From: Gnetum montanum
Lineage: Eukaryota; Streptophyta; Gnetopsida; Gnetales; Gnetaceae
Length of the DNA: 64,000 nucleotides
NCBI GenBank assembly: GCA_015680685.1
Contig: MNCI01005835.1
Location: 948,311 to 1,012,310 of the forward strand
Direction: 5' to 3'
The notes beneath the pieces were generated by a model. That model worked only from the letters and a program-made list of their open reading frames with translations. It was not told the origin of the DNA and made no database searches. The position numbers and the translations under genes were made by a program. Of this stretch, positions 47,313 through 57,500 are shown piece by piece. The number at the start of each line of letters is the position of its first letter. The first letter of the stretch is position 1.

Positions 47313-47880
47313 AAATGAAAACTCATCCTCGAGTTCCTTACAATAATATCGGGAAGGTATGGAATTATTGAGGGGAATGGAACTAATGGGATGACAAGTG
47401 AACGGATCATCATTACAAGACTTGACAAAACTGGTGTTCATGACAACAAGGGTGAACACCTTATTACAATGACATTAGGCCTTAGTTGGCAGCTGAGAAA
47501 GACAGAGAGAAAGAAGTGTTGTTGCGGCCAACACTCGGATTGCGCCTTTGTTGTTCATCCGTAAGTGCACCATTGACCTTGCTCCTTGCATAGCTACTTC
47601 AGCATTGCTCCATTCCAAGTGGTTCCTCCAGATCCAATCCGTTGTTTGTATGATCGCCATCTACACACACAACACAATCTTATATTAGCAAGGCTAAATG
47701 AATCATCCTATAATTGATACCTTGCTTCGGTGTAAGTTCATTGGCCAGGTTGTGATATGGCTGATATGGATCGGGAGATATATTACTGATGACTACTGAA
47801 GGTGTAGGGGTTAGGAAGAAAATCAAAAATTTTGGGGCTAGGAGAAAATCGAAAAAATCAAGCCCCATACTCCCATGACT
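47313..47880 (-). other. R7 extra segment with a 60-nt intron-like sequence
   Basis: Bracketed by the true polypurine tract and a second copy (GTCATGGGAGTA, 47868-47880). The upstream exon is open: MGLDFFDFLLAPKFLIFF to LANELTPKQ, ending CAAG|GTATC with the donor at 47720. The acceptor GTGTGTAG at 47661 is followed by ATGGCGATCATAC. Unspliced, a 61-codon frame runs 47660-47475 (MAIIQTTDWIWRNHLEW...). The intron length is the same as in R4. I do not recognise the protein. Confidence 0.5.
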
Positions 47881-49240
47881 AATCACAAACCTCTGGGAGC
47901 ATTAGAATGGAGAAAGAAAAGGAGTAAGAAAGATAGATAAAAAGGGACAACTGAAAACATCAGTGAAATGGATGTCAAGATGGTAATGAACAAAATAAAA
48001 TTAGTTGCAAAATGTTAAGGGAAAGAATGTAACTAATGCTCTAAATAGGAATGTCAATGGGTCCTCCCCAAAGCAGGCTCATGCCCTTAATGCCTTAAAA
48101 AACCTACAGTCAAAGAGTCCATAGGCTCTGGGAATGTCATTGGAACAAGAGTTAAAGTCCTAACTGTAATAATTTACCAAAAAGAAAACAATGCATCAAC
48201 CAAAATATATATACTACTGATACAACTGACAATGAGGTGAACAATTGAGAGAAGAGAATGGAATGGAATCCCAAGAACAATGTGGTGTACAGCCCCTTGT
48301 GTGTTTTATGATTAATGTGACTTGGCAAGTCTCATTCCAACTCTGACCTCAAACAAATCACTTCCAGTGACTTCACATTAATGCATTTGACTAACCATCC
48401 TCTAGAAGTAACAAGAATGCATCCTCTAAGAGCCACCATCATTCCGACGAAACAAAGGAGGGAATGGGAAGCGAGAAGGGCCTTAGTTAGAGGGAACACT
48501 TTTAGTTCCATAACCAGTGCTTATAGCCCAAATCTTTATTCCGTCTAAGGGGTGTGCTTTGAATTCTCACTTTCTTTGTTTTTTTTTTTGTTTTTATGCG
48601 TGAGAACCACACCATGCAAAGACTTGATTATTTTTATTGTCTCAGCTTTTGATAATTGGGTAACATCGAAACGGCAAGAAAACTCAAGAAGAAAACATCC
48701 AAGCACCCAAGAGAATGACCAACACAAAAGCATCAAGTTCCCTTGAAGTCACACCCTTTTCAATCCATGAGTCCTTCCCTAGTTTGAGAAATACCTAGTC
48801 ACCGATTCGTTAAAGTTCTTATTAGAAGGGGACTATACATTTCCAAGCCAAGAGAGACCATAGAGTGTTGTGGAGGGATGGATGAAGTGATCTCATTGCC
48901 TACCATATCAAAATAAACATACCTTAGTATCAACATTGTGACTTAAAGGTAAAAACCAAACATTAGCAATCAATATGAAAACAGTTCATACCATCATTTT
49001 GAACACTTATTATGGGACAAACTTACAGGGTGGATGACACACACACACACATACAAAATAGAAAAGCATAACGATGATGTAAAACAAAAACTAGAAAAGT
49101 TAAAGAAATTTGTAAAACAAAAATGTGTAAGACAAAAACGTGTAAAACAAAAATCGAAAAAGAACTGAGGACCCCATATGATCAGCATAGGTGGCCATCT
49201 CTCCCATGACTGAGTTGTAAGGGAGAGATTTGAAATAATG
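47881..49240 (-). other. R7 post-integrase region
   Basis: Contains CCTGCTTTGGGGAGGACCCA (about 48060-48082 on the minus strand), the hairpin (48551-48613) and CTCAGTCATGGGAGAGATGG (near 49200), all shared with the autonomous-type elements. No gene. Confidence 0.6.
48551..48613 (-). other. Conserved hairpin in R7
   Basis: Outer stem GGTGTG/CACACC, inner stem GGTTCTCAC/GTGAGAATT, A-rich loop. The inner stem differs from those of R3 and R6 at paired positions. Confidence 0.65.
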
Positions 49241-50066
49241 AGCACCTGTTTGAATTTCTAAGAAGTGCCCAACTTCTCCCAATTGATGATCTTAGATTAA
49301 GGGGTGGAAGTTGGCGACGCTCATGTTCCAATGTATATATGCTTTCATTATGGGCGTGGGTTTCCTCAGTTCGTTCAATGCATATTTGGTTGCTCCTTTG
49401 AGTAGCTGTCAACCACGGGGTGTCTACTACTTCTTGTGTGGTTGCTACATACAGGCATCTTTGGTTCAAAGTTTCATGGGCACACTTATTGCATGGAGGC
49501 ATTTCCTCCATGTCATCACCCGATGAACTGTATGTGATGCATGGAACTTTCCTCTTCTCGATCTTTCCATAAATGTTTATCTTAGAAATTTCCAAGGAAA
49601 GATCGTGGATCCTAAGGCATGCATCTACTATACTTAGCCATGCCCTTTCCATTATAATTGGGAAGTCCCCTTCGTTGTTGATAACTTCAATCACCAGAAA
49701 ATTAGCTGGGTAAGACCAACCACACACAGTGGTAATGATGTCCTCCATCAATCCCAAGGAAATGGTGATGGACTGGTCTACCAGCTCTAGTTGGATGTTG
49801 CTCTTCTTAACTTGGGACAGGTTCCAGGTGTGATACATCTCTCGTGATATTAAGTTGACTCCGGAACCTGAGTCAAGAAGAGCCCTATGTGGTTTGTTCC
49901 CGGCAATCTGTAAATAGATTAAGGGACTCCCAGGGTCAGTTAGTTTCCTAGGAAGGTGGCCTACCTTAATCCAGTCAGTTACGGTATGTGTTAACATAAC
50001 CATATGCGTTACACTCTGTTGGACTGAAGGGTGTTCCAAAGTGTTAGATGGTGGAGGAGTGTACAT
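49182..50066 (-). CDS. R7 aspartic protease frame, fused to the post-integrase sequence
   Basis: An uninterrupted 294-codon frame. It contains VMLTHTVTDWIKVGHLPRKL, ALLDSGSGVNLIS (intact protease active site, near residues 64-76), GDFPIIMERAWLSIVDACL and IYGKIEKRKVPCITYSS. The PR-RT linker then aligns with R6 for some residues (RCLYVAT, SNQICIE) before switching near 49300 to sequence homologous to the region after integrase (FQISPLQLSHGRDGHLC). The protease half would process Gag; whether it is expressed depends on an upstream gag frame partly hidden by a gap. It is the only intact enzyme frame in the window. Confidence 0.6.
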   Translation of the reverse strand: MYTPPPSNTLEHPSVQQSVTHMVMLTHTVTDWIKVGHLPRKLTDPGSPLIYLQIAGNKPHRALLDSGSGVNLISREMYHTWNLSQVKKSNIQLELVDQSITISLGLMEDIITTVCGWSYPANFLVIEVINNEGDFPIIMERAWLSIVDACLRIHDLSLEISKINIYGKIEKRKVPCITYSSSGDDMEEMPPCNKCAHETLNQRCLYVATTQEVVDTPWLTATQRSNQICIERTEETHAHNESIYTLEHERRQLPPLNLRSSIGRSWALLRNSNRCSLFQISPLQLSHGRDGHLC

Positions 50067-50084
50067 GGGCCTAGCCGCTTGTTG

Positions 50085-52315
50085 TTATGAGAGTTTGTCT
50101 GGGCTTTTGGTTCTGAAGAAGGGTCTTCTCGTTTTACAGTTGTTAGAACTAGCAGTAGGTTGGATATTTATAGCTCTCGCAGCATGACGTTGCTGCAGTT
50201 GAGGAGGAAGTTCCCCTTGCATTGTTGGAGCAGGAGGTGTTATGGGAACTACTTGTGGTGGAAGAGGTGCGAATGGATTAGGAGGATGGTGTGGGTATGG
50301 AGTGTCTCCCAGAGGAGAAGGAGTCCTTCTGAAGTACTCCTGAACTTGGTAGTGACAGTTGGGGGTTGTGTGACTCATAGAGTCACTTGGAGAAATCGGT
50401 TGCTGCACATAATATCCATAAGGATCAGGCTGCTGGTAAGGGTACTGATGTTTCGGCGATGGCATCCCCCATGACTGTGGGTATTGCCACTGCTGATACT
50501 GTCCGATGGGCTGTGGTGGAGTTCCACTTGGATAATACGTTAGTGGTTGGTGGAACTGCCTTGGGTTACCCTGTGGATAAGGTAACCTTCGGGGTGTTTG
50601 CCGTTGGTTGAGTCTTGGATTAAGCACATACACCCCAAACTCCTGTAGATGTGAGATGATGGGGAAACATCCCTTAGGATGGTCATAGTGGCAGATCTCA
50701 CATCCACCGTCATCATCTGTGTCAGAGTCCATAGCCNNNNNNNNNNNNNNNNNNNNNNNNNNNNNNNNNNNNNNNNNNNNNNNNNNNNNNNNNNNNNNNN
50801 NNNNNNNNNNNNNNNNNNNNNNNNNNNNNNNNNNNNNNNNNNNNNNNNNNNNNNNNNNNNNNNNNNNNNNNNNNNNNNNNNNNNNNNNNNNNNNNNNNNN
50901 NNNNNNNNNNNNNNNNNNNNNNNNNNNNNNNNNNNNNNNNNNNNNNNNNNNNNNNNNNNNNNNNNNNNNNNNNNNNNNNNNNNNNNNNNNNNNNNNNNNN
51001 NNNNNNNNNNNNNNNNNNNNNNNNNNNNNNNNNNNNNNNNNNNNNNNNNNNNNNNNNNNNNNNNNNNNNNNNNNNNNNNNNNNNNNNNNNNNNNNNNNNN
51101 NNNNNNNNNNNNNNNNNNNNNNNNNNNNNNNNNNNNNNNNNNNNNNNNNNNNNNNNNNNNNNNNNNNNNNNNNNNNNNNNNNNNNNNNNNNNNNNNNNNN
51201 NNNNNNNNNNNNNNNNNNNNNNNNNNNNNNNNNNNNNNNNNNNNNNNNNNNNNNNNNNNNNNNNNNNNNNNNNNNNNNNNNNNNNNNNNNNNNNNNNNNN
51301 NNNNNNNNNNNNNNNNNNNNNNNNNNNNNNNNNNNNNNNNNNNNNNNNNNNNNNNNNNNNNNNNNNNNNNNNNNNNNNNNNNNNNNNNNNNNNNNNNNNN
51401 NNNNNNNNNNNNNNNNNNNNNNNNTATCTTAAGCATACTTCGGGTTATGAGTAGGGGCTCATCATGATTGTCTCTTTCATGACGCCTGTGATGTTTGCGT
51501 TGTTCCCTACTCTCCCTATGTCCTTGCCCTTGTCCTCTCTCTCAACTTTCCCATCAAGGTCTTTCGTTTTGTTTACCTTTATCCTCACCTTTATGTTCAT
51601 GGTGGCTATGCCCAGATGTGGAAGGAGAGGGTGAGTGATGTGAAGAAGGAGAAGAAGAAGGGAAACCATCACCATGATAATGTTTCTTGCCTTCTCTTCA
51701 ACTGCTACCGCCCCGATCGTGGTGACGATCTAAGTGCCCGTCCTTAGCATAAGTGGTTGTTCCCTCTGTGAACAATTGGTGTTCATGGGCATCAGAACCA
51801 AGGATATGTATCGTTGATCGTAGGTTTTGATACCCAACCTCCTCATCATCGTTAGGAGGGGGAACATCTTTTGTTAAAGAACCCATGATAAGGGGTTCCT
51901 CATATCCTATTTCGCTAAGGACGTGCAGGACCTTGCCCTTCAACAGTGCATGTTGACTCTCCTGCCTTAAGTCCCTCATACGTTGGGCATCTATGGGATA
52001 ATAATCCCTCATGTCAAAATCTAACGCAACGGATTCAGCAAATAGTTCTTGCATGCCAATCTATGCCAAGGCACGGAAAAGCATATTAGGGACTGATTGA
52101 TCTAGGGGTAACACAATGTTACCTTGCAAATCTCTCCACCACAGCTGTTCATCTTGATGGAGAATAAAAGTAAAATCTGGAATATACTCATCAGGATGCG
52201 TATAAACTATCTTGTATTGTTTAGGACTTAGCTGATTTGGGTTATGCTTTTTGTGTTGCCGAATGTCTCGTGTATGGTCCTTAGGTGGTGAGTTGCTCTT
52301 ATGAGAAGAAGGCAT
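50085..52315 (-). pseudogene. R7 gag, interrupted by a gap
   Basis: Starts MPSSHKSNSPPKDHTRDI at 52315, with YTHPDEYIPDFTFILHQDE. The capsid core is inside the gap. The C-terminal part (50732-50085) is open for 215 codons: CEICHYDHPKGC, a CX2CX3HX3C cluster, then a Pro/Gln/Tyr-rich tail. A stop near 52058 and a frame change in the middle show it is damaged, though less than R6. Confidence 0.7.
50737..51424. other. Assembly gap (688 N)
   Basis: R4 has about 890 bp between the matching flanks (34240 and 35130), so the gap length is probably not exact. Confidence 0.95.
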
Positions 52316-52436
52316 TGTTATTGGTGTGCTAATTCACTGTTATATAAATTTTTCTTTTGATTAACCTGAAGGTTCATTAAGGCTCACAACGATGTGAATG
52401 ATATCCTTATGTTCTATATGGCACACAAACACTTAG

Positions 52437-52454
52437 TCCTCAGCAACGGTGCCA
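52437..52454 (-). other. R7 primer-binding site (tRNA-Asp type)
   Basis: Minus strand TGGCACCGTTGCTGAGGA, one base from the LTR. Confidence 0.8.
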
Positions 52455-52455
52455 A

Positions 52456-53468
52456 TGATGAGTGGCAAGGTACCCCTACACTCAACCACACGAAACAAGC
52501 ATAGCACGCGTGATCTAGTCGAACTCCGTAGACTAAATGCCTACACGCCCCATGGAACACTTAGGGTTAATCATTCGTTGTCTTCCCAGACTTACTTGTA
52601 GTTGTCATGGTGTATGGTTAAGTAACTCTGAGGTATGTGATTTTTATGGTCTTTTATATGTTTTTCTCCTATGCTATTGAGGTGAAGGGTTGAGAAACTA
52701 GCTAACTCTAACTAAGGACTAAGTCTAAGTTAACTAGCGTCAGCATCCGTTCCCACTTACCGTACACACCCTGAACCGATGCAACTATGACTACCAAACG
52801 CTAATCGTTACTGGGATCACCATGCGTAACGCACGTGCTCGAAGTGGTCGTACTGAGGCACTTAACTAGGAGGAAAGGGTTAAGAGAACCTATCTAGCCT
52901 AAGTGCGATGAGCAGCCGATTCCTTGACTAATCGTACACATCTAGGTGTTCGACTACCACTGGGATTACCAAGTGTAGATCCTGGAATATGCCATTGGGT
53001 TACCAAGTAGTCACACTAGATGCTCATAATCAAGTCGTACTCATACCACATGCAACGAGAAACCGATTCCTTGACAAACCGTACACATCCTTAGATTCTC
53101 GTAATCAAGTCGTACTTGTACCGCATTCTAGGAAAGCAATTAATAGCAATTAAATAAAATCATATTCCATGCACTGTAAGGTTTATCCAATCAATTTCGT
53201 CTTTATTGCCGTACACAACTTGTGTTCAGGTATAAGGTTGTTTGAATAAAGATCCGTTCACTCTAGGACTCCTACTGCGGGCAAATGGAAAATAATCTAT
53301 CTCTGGAGTGATCAAACTACCAGAGTTTCCCTACTTCTAGACCTAGGATGGAAAATAAGGGGAGTGTCGCCTCTTATTTATAGATTTGGCAGCGGACCGT
53401 GATATTGCGTACGCAATATCACAAGGGACGACGAGATATCGCGGTGCATGTGATATCGCGTCTCATCA
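52456..53468 (-). repeat. R7 5' LTR with GATATC promoter
   Basis: 1,013 bp. On the minus strand the U3 has GATATC-type boxes in the last 80 bases (53400-53460), then CTATAAATAAGAGG near 53365-53380. Two near-copies of CCGATTCCTTGACTAATCGT (52917 and 53063) explain part of the greater length. Confidence 0.9.
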
Positions 53469-53473
53469 AAGGT

Positions 53474-54370
53474 TGACAAGTTATGGAACTCTTTGGATGA
53501 AAAATTTCAACCTGCTTTTAAGATTGTTGAACAATCCAAAGAACAAAATAGTGATCATAATCATAGGAGGCAAAAAGAAGCTGAATGCGCCTACCAAAGA
53601 GGTAAGGGAAAAGCTATTGTAGTAGAGGAAATTATGGAGTTTAACTCTAATGATGAAACTGAATGTCACATTCACCAATACAAACATCCAAAGGTATGTT
53701 TCCCTACAGTGTTGCACTTACAAGAGTCTGGAGTGTACACATTGAATCCTTGCCTAGCACGTAGGTAAGCTCCAAGACCATTGCCTTATCCTCAAGGCAG
53801 TCCAAGATAGTTCCACTAGCAACAATAAGCTTACTACCCAAGTGGAACTCCTCCACAACCTTATGAACAACACCAACAGTGGTACCAACCACAATCATGG
53901 GGAATACCACTACCAAGGTAGTAGTACCCTTATAGGAAACTAGATCCATATGGGTACTATGTTGAGCAGCCTGTCTCACCTAGAAGTTCTGCAAGTCATG
54001 CATCATTCCAACATCACTATTACCCTCCAAAGTACCACCAAACACATTTACCATCTACTTAAGTGGAAAACCCATATCTGTATCCATACCATCCTCTACA
54101 TCCCTTTGCACATACACCTCCACCTTCAACCCAATTACCTCTTGCTCCATCCATGCAGGATGAAATTCCTCCTCAACCATAACAATGAAATGTTATAAGG
54201 GTTGTACACTCACAACCTATTTTTCAACTAAGTGGTCTAGACAATCAATCATGAAAAAGATCTTTTTTCCAACCCAACAGTCCTCTCCAACCCTCACAAT
54301 GTACTTCGACTAATCACCCTACATCTCTAGCACCCTCATCCTCTACATCAAATACCTTTGAGTGCCCTTG
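53474..54370 (+). pseudogene. R6 gag, second part, broken
   Basis: Continues after R7: WNSLDEKFQPAFKIVEQSKE, the region matching the cysteine cluster (CHIHQYKHPKVC, about 53670-53700), and the Pro/Gln/Tyr-rich tail. Many CAG-to-TAG stops. Confidence 0.7.
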
Positions 54371-54377
54371 AAACCAA

Positions 54378-54950
54378 GTGCTGCCTAGGATCCGCATCGT
54401 AATGCTAACTCATGATGTTTCTGATTGGATCAAGGCTAGCAATCTTCCTATAAAAAGATCTGATCCAAAAAGTCCACTCATTTATCTACAGATTGTTGGA
54501 CATGAGCCATGCAAAGCTCTTCTTAACTCTAGTTCTAGAGTTAATCTCATCTCCCATGACATGTACAAGGTCTGAGACCTACCATCTCTTAAGAAGAGCA
54601 ACATTTGTCTAGAATTAGAATATCAGTCAATTATTGTTCCTTTATGCTTAATTGAGAACATTATGACCACAGTTTATGGGTGGTCCTATCTACTAATTTT
54701 CTAATAATCAAGATGAACAACTACAAAAATGACTTTCCCATCATCATGGGAAGACCTTGGTTAAGCATGGTCGACACACGAATGGGCATAAAGGGCCTAT
54801 CTTTAGAAATATCCAAGAAAAATGAGCTAGGAAAAATTGAGAAGAAGCGTATTCCATGCATTGCATATAGTGATAATAGGTGCAATTGCATGCAAAAGTT
54901 TTGGTCAATCAAGAGTACCTACATTAAGGCATGTAATCAATTTTCATAAG
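54378..54950 (+). pseudogene. R6 aspartic protease, broken
   Basis: VMLTHDVSDWIKASNLPIKR, then CKALLNSSSRVNLIS (near 54515-54560). The DSG active site reads NSS, so catalysis would be lost. NDFPIIMGRPWLSMVDTRM and GKIEKKRIPCIAYSD follow. Confidence 0.75.
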
Positions 54951-55139
54951 AAATTAACATTCAAAGGTGTCTGTACATAGTAGTCACAAAGCAAGAGGGC
55001 ACCCAGTGGCTAATAGCTAATTCAGATAGCAACACAATATGCATGGAGCCAACTAAGAGCCTAACATGTGCATATGTTGGAGGCATGGACAAAATTCAAG
55101 TTCATTCTCAACTCTCTAATGAAGATGATGATACCTATT

Positions 55140-56455
55140 AGGAAGAGTTGGAAATCCCTAATCACTTCAAGCAAGAGCCCTTAGAGCTAAAAACTTTACC
55201 AGTTGGTATGGAGTATGCATTTTTAAAGAATGATAAATCAGTCATAATTAATGCCAAACTTGCTCTTGAACAAAAAGAAAAGTTGTTGAAAGTGGTGAAC
55301 AAATGGTTAACAGCCTTTGCTTGGTCATATCCAAAGCTAACAAGAATCAATCCAAGGATATGCTAGCATCACATCTACATTGACCCAGCCATGAAGCCTA
55401 GAAGGTAGCTGCAGAGGTGGCTGAATCCCAAATTAAAGCAAATTGTCAAGGAGGAAATAGAGCAACTCCTCAAGGTGAGGTTCATCTATCCCATCGTGGA
55501 TAGTGAGTGGGTTGCCTACTTGTAATTGTACCAAAGAAGGGAGGCAAATGGCAGGTCTGGATTGACTTCAGGCTATTGAATATGGCAACATCTAAAGATC
55601 ATTTTCCTTTGCCATTTGTGAATCAAGTGTTAGACACCATATCTAGGCATTGTTATTATAGCTTCTTGGATAGTTATAGTGGCTATAAGCAAATCCAAAT
55701 TGTACCCGAAGATCAGACCAAGACAACATTCACGAGTCCTTAGGGGACTTTGCATATTGTAAGATGCCATTTGGTCTATGCAATGCCCCTACAACCTTTC
55801 AATGCTTGGTCCATAGTATCTTTCAATAGTAGATTGGTAGTGGTGTTGAAATCTTCATGGATGACTTTTCCACCTATGGAGCTACCTTTGAGCAAGCCTT
55901 GGATCGACTTCAACAAGTACTGAAGAGATGTGTAGAGACAAACCTATGGCTTAATTGGCAAAAAAGCAATCTCATGATCCAAGAAGGCATTGTGCTAGGG
56001 CATCAAATTTTTCAAAAAGGGGTTGAGGTAGATCCAAAAAAAATAAGGGTCATCCAAGGAATAACATGTCATCCAATGATCGTTAAAGATGTTTGGTCAT
56101 TCCTTGGACACATTGGCTACTATCAATGATTTATAAAGAATTTATCTAAGATCGCAAAGTTTTTGGTAGAGCTTACAAAGAAAGATGTACCTTTCATCTA
56201 GACCAAGGAATGTGAACATGCATTTCAACAATTAAAGAATAAACTCGTGGAAACACCAATCCTACGAGCACCAGATTGGTCCAAACCTTTCCATATAATG
56301 ACAAATGCATTTAACTATGCTTTGGAAGCAGTGCTCATGCAAATGGATGGTAAGAAATGTCCATACTACATCCACTATGCAAGTTAAAGAATTGTGGGAA
56401 CATAGTTAAATTATACCACTATAGAGAAAGAATTAATAGCAATGGTGTACATTCT
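55140..56455 (+). pseudogene. R6 reverse transcriptase and partial RNase H, broken
   Basis: VPKKGGKWQVWIDF (55530), YSFLDSYSGYKQI (near 55660, motif A Asp present), MPFGLCNAPTTFQ (near 55765) and EIFMDDFSTYG (near 55850, catalytic DD present). The connection domain and RNase H start follow (PFHIMTNAFNYALEAV near 56290, where the first RNase H Asp appears as Asn). It stops at ELIAMVYIL near 56450, where about 490 bp found in R3 are missing. Confidence 0.8.
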
Positions 56456-57500
56456 CCAGGATGCTCACGAAGGGCCTTGCAGAGGCCACTATGTAGGGAG
56501 ACACATGGCCATAAAAATTTTAATGGTAGGATATTATTGGCCTACAATCTTTAGGGATGCCCACCAGTTCATCAAGTTTTGTTAACATTGTCAATGAGAT
56601 GGGGGGATGACCTCTCACATGGAAGGTCCTCAACAATGGATTCAACCACTAGAACCTTTCGACATATGGGGCATTGACTTCATGGATCCCATCACACCCA
56701 TGTCCAATGAAAAGGTGTATATTATAATAGTAGTTGACTATTGCATAAAATGGGCAAAAGCAGTAGCTGTTACTAATTATACATCATCCACTGCTACCAA
56801 ATTTATATAACAAAATATTGTGAATAGGTTTGACGTACCACGTTCACTAATTTCTAATAATGGAACTCATTTCACAAGTGCCACCTTTAGAAAGTTAATG
56901 TACCTCTTGGGGGTAGAACATAAATTAACAACACCTTATCATCCCTAAGCCAATGGTCAAGCAGAGATAACTAACTGGAAGATCACAAAAATACTAACGC
57001 GAACCATTAGCAAATATAGGAAGGATTGGAGTACAAAACTTAATGATGCTCTCTGGGCTTATCATTAAACTTGGAAACTTCCTATTTGCTATTCTTCCTA
57101 CAAGTTAGTGTATGGGAAACTTCAAACACTCCCAATTCAATCTGAGCTTCATACACTGTCAATAGCCTATGATCTAAATCTTGACCTAAGTCTAGCATAG
57201 AAAAAAATATTAATCAACCTAAATGTGTTAGATAAAAATCGATTAGTGGCCCTATCCTTGAATGAGGTGAATAAGGCATTCAGTAAGCAATGTCATGAAC
57301 TTAGAATCAAGAAACTAAAACTTCAACTAGGACATAATATTCTCTACTAGAACCCCACACATGTACCCTAAAAGAAAAAATTTCAAACATTGTGGAAGAG
57401 ACCTTATATAATTGATCAAACCTTTTCCTCTAGGGCCATGTTGATCTACAAGCTTGAATGCTTGAATAAAAAGCATTTGGTCAACATCTAACAAGTTAAG
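56456..57500 (+). pseudogene. R6 integrase, broken
   Basis: Joined directly to the RNase H fragment. HEGPCRGHYVG...FC-stop-HCQ is the zinc end. The core has WGIDFMDPI (first Asp present, near 56670), ISNNGTHF (second Asp replaced by Asn, near 56855) and QAEITN (Glu present, near 56960). Several stops. Confidence 0.8.

Larger units (their letters stand above)
46321..53468 (-). mobile_element. R7: non-autonomous gag-protease derivative, sequenced through the deletion
   Basis: Target-site duplication AAGGT at 46316-46320 and 53469-53473. Minus-strand order: 5' LTR, primer site, gag (with a gap), protease, direct fusion to the post-integrase region near 49240-49320, hairpin, extra segment, polypurine tract, 3' LTR. 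RT, RNase H, integrase, internal promoter and ORF3 are absent although this part has no gap. Total 7,148 bp including 688 N. Confidence 0.9.

Noticed and set aside
47475-47886. Possible similarity of the R7 extra-segment frames to a plant DUF599-type membrane protein
   Set aside because: Only a few residues matched and not in the diagnostic order; reading frames in R4 and R7 disagree.
49311-49526. Plus-strand frame MATLMFQCIYAFIMGVG
   Set aside because: Antisense to the open R7 protease frame.
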